Source: Diplosphaera chodatii
Taxonomy: Eukaryota > Chlorophyta > Trebouxiophyceae > Prasiolales > Stichococcaceae
Direction: 5' to 3'
Length of the DNA stretch: 64,000 nucleotides
Assembly (NCBI GenBank): GCA_032358165.1
Contig: JAALGY010000051.1
Location: forward strand, 806,001-870,000
Below the pieces are notes generated by a model that saw nothing but the letters and a program-made list of their open reading frames with translations, did no database searches and was not told the origin of the DNA. A program made the translations under genes and the position numbers. Positions 56,091 through 64,000 of the stretch are shown here, one piece after another; position 1 is the stretch's first letter, and each line of letters begins with the position of its first letter.

Positions 56091-57547
56091 CTATACCATC
56101 TGGATCGCAGCTGGTTGCGGCTGCTGCGGCACGGGCACGCCGTTGGGTGTGGTATCTGGCGCAAAGTGCACCCCGGGCCCCCTCGGCTGCTCGGGTGTCG
56201 GCCGGCCATTGTGCGCAGCCTCCGGCACGGTCTGTTCCCTCGCCCCCTGGTCCCAGCTGCTGGTCACTGGGCCCCGCATCGAGTCCACGCCGCCATACAT
56301 GCTGCGGGTGTGCATGCTGCTCGGCCGCGTAGACAAGTATGCCATCTCAAACTCGGGACCTCGTCCAACAACATACTTGGCAGTTGGGATAGCCTTGAGC
56401 ACGAACACCAACCCAAACATTGCCCCCAACACGAAGCCGCCGACAACATCGGCGGTGCTGTGCTTGTTGTCGATGATGCGGCTGATGCCGATCCCCCAGC
56501 CGAAGCAGATCTGGATGAGCACCCAGTACATGGCCAAAGCCTGGCCAAAGTCCTTCAGCCAGACGCCCCTCTTCCCCTTGCGCTCGACCACATGGCTCAT
56601 GATGGAGTGCCGCTGACGATAGAAGAAACACCACAGGAGGTACCCGCAGTTGTAGAAAGCAAACACTGTCGCAGTGGAAGCATGACCTGACACGAAGGCC
56701 TGGCGCGCGTTGCGCTGCGTCTTCACGCTCGCGCGGCAGGGGAAGTCCAGCAGCGTCTGCGACCCCGAGACGCCGATCGTCAGCGGCTGGCCCGTGAGCG
56801 TGGTGCCCGCAGCCGGCTGGCAGTCTGCCAAGGTCAGGAAGTCGGGCCGCAGGACGCCTGTGGCCACCTTGGTCAGCTCTGTCATGAAGATGGTGAACAG
56901 GAAGGCGACCACGATGTCGATGAAGAAGTGCAGCATGGTGGACAGCGCCATCGTGATGTTGCGGTGCACCCGTTTGAACAGGATGAGCTCGCCGATGCAC
57001 AGGCTGATGAGCATGAGGGCGAAGGGGATGACGATGGCGACCCAGGCAGGGATGGTGTCGCCGCGCAGCGGGTAGGAGATGGTCGCATCATAGATGGCGA
57101 ACGGCCGGATGCGTGGCTTCAGCGCCCCTGCGCAATACCTGCCATTAACCTCCGTCTTCGACTGGGGACGTGCATGGCTATACCATCGCCAGTGCTGCCA
57201 ACAGCACATGCGAGTGCATGTCAGATGAGCAGCAGCAACCGCAGCTCGCAATGGATGACGCCCAGCATGGCGACGGGGATCAGTGTGATGATCGCCGTCG
57301 CCCACAGCTGCGACTTGACGATGAACACCCAGTCGATGTCCCGGATCTGCCAAGCGATGGGGGCGCGCGCCCGCGGCGAGGCGACAGATCTGGGCTCCGT
57401 GAACTTGCTGCCCGGCAGGCGGGGGGACCCGCCCGCCACGCCGTCCGAAGACTTGCCGCCCGACATGCAGCTCCAGCCTCCCTGCACGCGGTCATCGTCA
57501 CCGTCCATCCTCCCAAAGGCGGTCTCCTGAGGCGCTGCTGGCCCCAT
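56091..57547 (-). CDS. PAP2/lipid phosphate phosphatase paralogue B, single 5' intron
   Basis: Two exons only: 57547 to about 57236 and about 57137 to 56091. Exon 1 starts MGPAAPQETAFGRMDGDDDR and runs through SPRARAPIAWQIRDIDWVFI to HCELR; exon 2 continues YCAGALKPRIRPFAIYDATI. PAP2 motifs: KVATGVLRP (motif 1), FVSGHAST (motif 2, catalytic His region) and SRIIDNKHSTADVVGG (motif 3). About six hydrophobic helices are visible, for example AWVAIVIPFALMLISLCIGE, STMLHFFIDIVVAFLFTIFM and YNCGYLLWCFFYRQRH. The C-terminal tail is longer than in A, Pro-rich, and ends VPVPQQPQPAAIQMV. All catalytic residues are intact. The membrane location and substrate (phosphatidate, diacylglycerol pyrophosphate or similar) follow from the family. 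Lies 640 bp from CHLD, transcribed divergently. Confidence 0.92.
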
Positions 57548-58189
57548 GCTGCGCTGCTGCGGCAGCGCCCAGCTCGCCTGCTGTCAGGCTCAGACCTTGG
57601 GTCTTCAGCTGTTGGTTCGTGGCGTTGCGTCAGCCGCAAGCACCGCAGCAATTAGAGAACCAAAAGCCTCCTGCTTTGCGCGCAGGAACAACTGACAAAA
57701 TGGCGAAGTCAGCCGCTGCTCATGCAATCTCAGTCGCGTGTCGTGCTGTGATCAGAACTTCAAGTAAACCCTAGCAGTCTGAGTGGTCTGCCCCGGACTT
57801 CGCTGGCGAGAGCCCGCAGCATCACTCTGATCCGCCACGGTGACATCTGCAATGTTACATGGGTCGTTTATGCTGCAGCTGCACCCGCGATATAAGTCGG
57901 AGGCCCCGCTGCCCCGCTGACGGGTCAGGGATCACGCATCGTCTCTGACGCCACGTCACCAAGGAAGTGTGCCACTCTCAGCCTGACCTTTCCGACTAGA
58001 CTCCCACACCTGCGGCGATGCCGCCCTCGCCAAATTTGCAACATCCTTGCTGCCAGTCGATCGGATCATGAGTGCGCAGTCGCGCTTTAGCAAATGAAAC
58101 TGTTGACTGCACAGGGCATCTGACACGCACCAAGTGGCGTGAAAGGTTGGGATATGGCATCAGAAAACATGTCCTGATCACGAGCCATC
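57548..58189. other. Divergent promoter region, PAP2-B/CHLD
   Basis: About 640 bp between outward-facing starts, with the TATA-like element at 57891. No coding signal apart from noise. Confidence 0.55.
57891..57896 (+). promoter_or_regulatory. TATA-like element upstream of CHLD
   Basis: TATAAG in a GC-rich setting about 294 nt before the proposed CHLD start. It could position transcription near 57920 with a 5' UTR of about 270 nt. Sequence resemblance only. Confidence 0.25.
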
Positions 58190-61100
58190 ATGCAGAGCCT
58201 TGCAGGCGGTGTCACGATGCAAACACCCATGCAAAATCTGATTTCAACGCCTTGCCACCGTTGCAGCCCGACAGCGAACAACAGCAGACCTGCATTCGAG
58301 CAGCATGTGCTGCAGCGCTGCGCAGCGCTGCGATGCAGCCCCTTTCTCAGCAGCACAGCAGCACTGCAGCCTGGCAGGTCCAGTGCGCAGCATTGCAGCA
58401 GAGCAGGCACGCGGACGTCGCCGCTGTGCACAGCGGTTGCGGCTGTCGACAGACCAGACGGTGAACTTCATGCTATCCAAGGTCTTGAATACTCCCGGTG
58501 GCACTCAGCATGATCATTGCTGCTGCTGCGGCACCATGTCAGCAGTGCTTACGGCGTCATCAAGTGACGCAACTTTGCTGGGCCGGCAATGTCCCTGACG
58601 GCCAGATCCATGTCCGATGAACCGACGCGGACCGATCGCCTGCAGCGGCGCAGCGGGCGGCGGCAGCAGAGGCAGCCATGGCAGAGCAGGAGCAGGTGGG
58701 GTTTGCGGGGGACGCCGTGGCGGCGCGCCTCTCGCGCAGCTTCCCCCTGGCCTCCGTCGTCGGCATGGACGACATCAAGGAGGCGCTGCTGCTTGGCGCG
58801 GTGCGTGATGCCAACTTTGCGTGCTCATGACGGTCCTCGTGGACCATGCAACGCACAGTGTTGCTCAGGTCACTGCTGCTATGCGTGCAAGTGCATTGTA
58901 GGGCATAGGTGCATGGCATGACGGCAGGGAGCGGCACGGATGGCCCGTTCATCTTCACAGAACAGCGCATGGGCGTCCGTTCAATTGGGAACCCTGCACA
59001 CCGCGTGCAGGTGGACAACCAGCTGGGCGGCGTGGCGATCATGGGGCGGCGGGGCACCGCCAAGTCGGTGATGGCGCGCGGCATCCACGCGCTGCTGCCG
59101 CCCATCGAGGTGGTGGCCGACAGCTGGTGCAACGCGGACCCGGAGGACCCGCGCGCCTGGGAGGTGGGGCACCGCCGCTGCAGCGGGGCCTTGTGACCCG
59201 GCGCACATGGTCCCGCTGTTTGAAACAGAGCTGTGCAGAGCGGCAGTCAAATAGGGATGTCACACAAGCAGCTGGCTGAAGTGATGACCCACGTCCCACG
59301 CATCAGTGCATGAACAGCACGCTGCTTGCACCAGGACGGCTTGAGGGAGCGGCTGGGAGCCAGGGCGGACGCGCCGCCAGCCCGCATCCGCGGCGCGCCC
59401 TTCGTGCAGATCCCGCTGGGCGTGACGGAGGACCGCCTCGTGGGCACCGTCGACATCGAGGCCTCCATGAAGGCGAGCTGGCACCGCTGTGTAGTGGCGA
59501 GGACCACCCGCAGCTGCTGCAGACTGGCGGCGGCATGTTGCGACACAGCTGCCTATGGTCGCACGCCGCTTGCAGCAACACCTGGGGAGTAGCTGACACC
59601 GCTTGCACCCAGCAGCCAGCCTGACGCCAGCTGGTGCCGGTCAACAGGAGGGCAAGACGGTGTTCCAGCCGGGCCTGCTGGCGGAGGCGCACCGCGGCGT
59701 GCTGTACGTGGACGAGATCAACCTGCTGGACGACGGCGTCGCCAACCTGCTGCTGTCCATCCTGTCCGATGGCCGCAATGTCGTCGAGCGCGAGGGCATC
59801 TCCATCAGCCACCCGTGAGTGGCACCACAGGACCACGGTTCCCTGCGGTCTCATGCTGTTGTGCGCATTGCAGCTCATGTCGCCCTGATGCCACTTGTTC
59901 CTGATGATGCTGTTGGATCAGCCGGCTGTCGTTCAAGCAGCAGCAAGAGCCTGCAGATTCCTGTCCCACACGATTGCAGCCTGGGGATGGGAGGAGGCCT
60001 GAATGCATTGTGCACTTCAATCAGGTGCAAGCCGCTGCTGATTGCGACCTACAACCCGGAGGAGGGCTCCCTGCGGGAGCACCTGCTGGACCGCATCGCC
60101 ATCACACTGTCAGCCGACGTGCCGCCGACCTTCGACGACCGCGTCGCCGCGGTCATGGCAGCGTCCCGCTTCCAGGCATGCACGCTGCTGACACACCCCG
60201 TCATCATGCCCAGCACCCTGATCAGCTGGCTATTGTGGCGCCACAGGCAAGCCCAGGCAATCCTACGGTTTGCGCCTATGCGATGCAGGATGAGGCACCA
60301 GCGATGCTGAAGGAGGCAGAGCAGACCACTGAGGATCTGCGCAACCAGGTGCGGAGCTGCACTGCTCTGGCCTGCCTCCAGCTGGATGAGGCGCACGAGA
60401 AAATCTACAGCCTGCATTAAGGCATTGCTGTCAGAAGCTTCAAGAGAACAGCTCACAGCCCACACGTGTTTTGCATGTTGCAGGTCATCTTCTCGCGGGA
60501 GTTCTTGAGGGATGTGAAGATCGGCGACAAGCAGGTGAGCGCTGTGCAGTGCACTGCTGCATCCACCACCGCAGCCACTTCTGCCGTCACGCTGCAGCAG
60601 CCACCGCTGCCGGCCATGCAGCGAGCCCGACTCAGCACACCGGCGGCACACTCGCAGGTGAAGTACATAGTGGAGACGGCGCGGCGGGGGCGGGTGCAGG
60701 GGCACCGGGCGGAGCTGTTTGCGGTGCGGGCGGCGCGAGCGGCGGCTGCGCTGGAGGGCCGCACCGACGTGAGCCCCGAGGACGTGCAGAAGGCCATCAA
60801 GCTGGTCATCCTGCCGCGCGCCGACCTGGACGCCATGAGCCAGCAGGTGGGCGGCGGGCCCCGAATCTGCCGGGTCGCCCGCAGCGTCACGACCCCTCGC
60901 ACACTCAAAGCATCTGGTGCTCTTTCAACGCGTTGACATATAATCAAGTGGTCCGTTCTGCAGACGCCCCAGGCGACTGCTGCAGCCATGCAAGCCGCAT
61001 CAGCCCAGCGGACACAGCTGCACAAAGTGTGCGCTGGTTCTCACGCTGATGCTGCAACGTGTGCAGGAGGAGCAGCAGCAAGAAGAGCCGCCGCCTCCGC

Positions 61101-63544
61101 CGCCGCCCCCTCCTCCAGAGGACCAGCAGCAGGACCAGGAGCAAGAGGAGCAGGAAGATGAGGACGAGGAGAAGGAGGAGGAGGAGGTGGGCTTCTGTTG
61201 ATCTCAGTACAGAACTGCTTTGGCAATGAGCAGCGGCAGCGACACAAGTGCAAGTTGGCAAGGGACAACGGGTCGAGGCGTACTCTTGAGCCAGCAGCGT
61301 AGCAGAGGCCCAGATGCCAAGAGTCCCATTGCGGTGTGCGTCAGATGCATGCTGGCGGTTGCCACCGTGTGTCCTGCACTGCGGCAGGACGACAACGAGG
61401 ACCAGCCGGACCAGGTGCCGGAGGAGTTCATCATCGACAGCGAGGGCGTGATCATGGACCCCAGCGTGCTGATGTTCGCGCAGCAGCAGCAGCGGGCGCA
61501 GGGGCGCTCGGGGCGCGCCAAGACCGTCATCTTCTCCGAGGACCGGGGGCGCTACATCAAGCCCATGCTGCCCCGGGGTGCGCCTTCTGAGCGACCCGCT
61601 GCTGCCACCCTCCCGAGTGCTGTTCGGCAGATCACACGCTGTGCATGCAGGGTGACTTCGGATGCCACTGTGCCTGCAGCTTGCCTGACATGCGTGCTGG
61701 GCTCCTTGCCACAGTCTGATGAGAGACCACATGCTGGTGCAGGTGGCAAGGTGAAGCGGTTGGCGGTGGACGCCACGCTCCGGACAGCGGCGCCCTACCA
61801 AAAGTCGCGCAAGGCGCGGGCAGAGGCGGCCGGCAAGACGCGCAAGGTCTACGTCGAAAAGGTACAATGTCGCCTGGACTTTGACAGCACTGCACTGGGC
61901 AGGTGGCCCAAAGGGCTGTGAGTGTCGACGCGAGGCGTCAGCAGCCCCACCACAAGGCCTGCTATCAACGTGGGTCCTGACAGCCATGCTGGGCGGTTGT
62001 GATGGTTAACTCCATCGCCAACAATGGTACGCAGGTGGACATGCGCAGCAAGCGCATGGCGCGCAAGGCGGGCGCGCTGGTCATCTTCGTGGTGGACGCC
62101 TCCGGGTCCATGGCCCTCAACCGCATGGCCTCCGCCAAGGTGCCGCCAGTGTGTAGCTATCAAATTGTGGCGCGTGACTGCTCAAACAGGACACATCTTG
62201 CCACCTTGTGGCTGCTGCTCATGAGGTGTCATTATGAATGTGCAGGGTGCGGCGATGCGGCTGTTGGCAGAGAGCTACACCAGCCGAGATCAGGTGCAGT
62301 GGACGAGTGGTCGTCTAGCATGCTGGCCGCTTGCCGCTGCCGCAAGCTTGCCTGCTCTCTTCAGACTGTGCAGTAAGCGGCGGCAGGCCTGTGACTCAGG
62401 CTGTACCCCCGCCGCCCCGCCGCAGGTGAGCCTGATCCCCTTCTACGGGGACCAGGCGGAGGTGCTGCTGCCGCCCAGCAAGTCCATCTCCATGGCGCGC
62501 CGCCGCCTGGACTCGCTGCCCTGCGGCGGCGGCTCCCCCCTCGCCCACGGCCTCGCCACCGCCTGCCGCACCGGGCTGCAGGCCCAGGCCACGGTGCGCC
62601 GGCGGACGGGGGCGATGTTGCCGTTGATGAGCGTCCTGGCACTACACTCCGGCTCCTCCTCATGCACGGCTTTCCTGTCAACCCTCAACATTGATGATGA
62701 TGTCGTGCCGGGACCTGCTATGTGTGGCGGCGGGTGGTGCCACGGAGCCAGGCAGAGGAGGTCCAACCCTGACCCTCCTCTGCCGGGGTGCAGGGCGACT
62801 GCGGGCGGGTGATGGTGGTGCTGCTGACGGACGGGCGCGCCAACGTGTCGCTGGCCAAGAGCAACCGGGACCCCGACGCGCTGGCGGAGGACGCCCCCAA
62901 GCCCACCACGGTGAGAGGCGCCTGCTCCTGGCGACGGCTGCTGCTCCCAGCAGCCATCCAACCGCCTGAAGGCCCGGGTCTCTAGCATCCTACTTGTTCG
63001 GCATCGCACTCTGCCGCCATGGCGGCGTATCTTGGTGAGCTGCATTCTGAGCTACACATGCATGTCGTCTCCTGCAGGACCAGCTGAAGGAGGAGGTCAT
63101 GAACATGGCCAAGAAGATCGGCGCGGCCAACTTCAACCTCCTGGTCATCGACACAGAAAACAAGGCAGGAGTAGGGTGGTGTGCTGCTCATGAGCTCGTG
63201 GTCTGCTGTTGTTCATGCACGTGCTTTTGGACAGAGCCTGAGGTCATGCCCTGTACCGTGTGCAGTTTGTCAGCACCGGCTTTGCAGAGGAGATTGCCAA
63301 GGGCGCAGGCGGCCGCTACTACTACCTACCCAACGTGCGCACGCCCAGCGTATGGCAGTGCCGCTCACTGTCAGCATTGCGCACATGCGTTCTGCAGGAT
63401 GGTCCCACCTGCATTGGCACGACGGCATGCTAAAGCTCGGTGCAACTGTTCGCCCATGCACAGTTCGGTGCAACTGTGCAGGCCAGCGACCAGGCCATCG
63501 CGATGGCCGCCTCATCAGCCATGGCGGAGGCCAAGGCAGCCTGA
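58190..63544 (+). CDS. CHLD: Magnesium-chelatase subunit D, plastid
   Basis: With CHLI and CHLH it inserts Mg into protoporphyrin IX, the first committed step of chlorophyll synthesis. Exon 1 (58190-58460) is proposed from a phase-1 donor that joins the acceptor at 58645/58646. It gives a Ser/Ala/Arg-rich transit peptide leading into [20 protein letters not shown]. The AAA+ domain follows: [36 protein letters not shown] (degenerate Walker A, normal for CHLD), [40 protein letters not shown] (Walker B), [20 protein letters not shown] and [20 protein letters not shown]. Next comes a Pro-rich, Glu/Asp-rich linker (about 61067-61190), then the integrin I (VWA) domain with MIDAS motif [14 protein letters not shown] (about 62090), [40 protein letters not shown] and [20 protein letters not shown]. 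It ends AMAEAKAA then TGA at 63542. About eighteen exons. The start choice is an inference; the rest is firm. Confidence 0.93.
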
Positions 63545-64000
63545 GCCACAGGCTGTCATAGCTTGTGCCGCCTCTGCGCTGCCGACGGCACAAAGTTTTG
63601 ATCGAGGCTCCCGCTGACGCAAGTGGAAGAGAGATCACAGCAATCAGCGAATGACAGAAAGCTGTCGGTACGGAGGGGTACGACGTCAGCTCCCGGTGGA
63701 TGGGGGTGTCATCTGCTGCTCAGCTTCAGCATGTCCCTGAGTTAGGGCGTCCTTGTGCACACGAAGACATGAAAACGACGGCAACACGCCTTCCTCTCCT
63801 AGCGCGCAGTAGTTGAGCGGTTCCTAGCGTGCAGTGTGCCGTGAACTTCAGCAACTGTGCACCTGCTGACATCCTGTTGGGCAAGGGCGGGCACATGACG
63901 GCAAAGCAACCAAACGTGCAGCGCTATGGTTCCAAGTGTGCACGTCGGTATAGCAGCCTTTCGCATGCTGCGGTTTGTCAAGCGCAGCTTGAGACTGTGT
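63545..64000. other. 3' flank of CHLD to window end
   Basis: Downstream of the CHLD stop. One short minus-strand frame (63799-63981) without recognisable content. I see nothing to annotate. Confidence 0.5.

Noticed and set aside
1..64000. Bacterial, viral or organellar origin of the window; CRISPR, tRNA, rRNA or transposon content
   Set aside because: Nearly all genes are interrupted by spliceosomal introns and encode nuclear-type eukaryotic proteins; I found no repeat-spacer arrays, cloverleaf genes, ribosomal RNA or transposase/reverse-transcriptase frames.

Overview
This window reads as nuclear DNA of a unicellular green alga (Viridiplantae, chlorophyte; a trebouxiophyte-like genome is my inference). 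The basis is: a plastid magnesium-chelatase D subunit, an early light-induced (ELIP) protein, an SnRK2-type kinase, plant-type TIM17, SDH1 and PEX12, GC-rich exons, and genes cut into many short exons by introns of roughly 100-300 nt with GT..AG (once GC..AG) borders and CAG|GTG junctions. There is no sign of operons, CRISPR, tRNA, rRNA or recognisable transposons. Because genes are split, most coordinates are start-to-stop spans that include introns; exons were traced by eye from splice signals and family resemblance.

Layout. 1-4730 (-): a partial, unrecognised Pro/Gln/Ala-rich protein with a possible double-stranded-RNA-binding fold. 5025-7384 (-): PEX12. 8038-12371 (-): cofactor-independent phosphoglycerate mutase. 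12973-14247 (+): an intronless SnRK2 kinase with an N-myristoylation signal. 14582-16627 (-): ELIP. 17097-18221 (+): small single-span membrane protein. 18700-21830 (-): J-domain protein. 22081-23923 (-) and 24583-27147 (+): a divergent pair of cell-surface proteins (EGF-like type I membrane protein; secreted beta-propeller with a GPI-like tail). 27521-28139 (-): small membrane protein. 29395-32597 (-) and 32975-34538 (+): divergent mitochondrial pair SDH1/TIM17. 34995-48184 (-): three tandem secreted glycerophosphodiester phosphodiesterase (GDPD) genes. 49649-51484 (+): short-chain dehydrogenase with a one-base frameshift. 52042-54752 and 56091-57547 (-): two PAP2/lipid phosphate phosphatase paralogues. 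58190-63544 (+): CHLD.

How genes may work together. CHLD and ELIP serve chlorophyll synthesis and photoprotection; SDH1 and TIM17 share a 377-bp divergent promoter and both serve mitochondria. Three GDPDs (releasing glycerol-3-phosphate from deacylated phospholipids) and two PAP2 enzymes (dephosphorylating lipid phosphates) lie within about 23 kb, suggesting a locally expanded phosphorus or lipid recycling neighbourhood (inference).

The most unusual signals are: the GDPD triplication with duplicated spacers; the PAP2 pair, where one copy has about eleven introns plus an in-frame TGA and the other has a single 5' intron (a semi-processed look); the single-base frameshift in the dehydrogenase; the acylation motif on an intronless SnRK2; and a perfect 16-bp hairpin inside a phosphoglycerate mutase intron.
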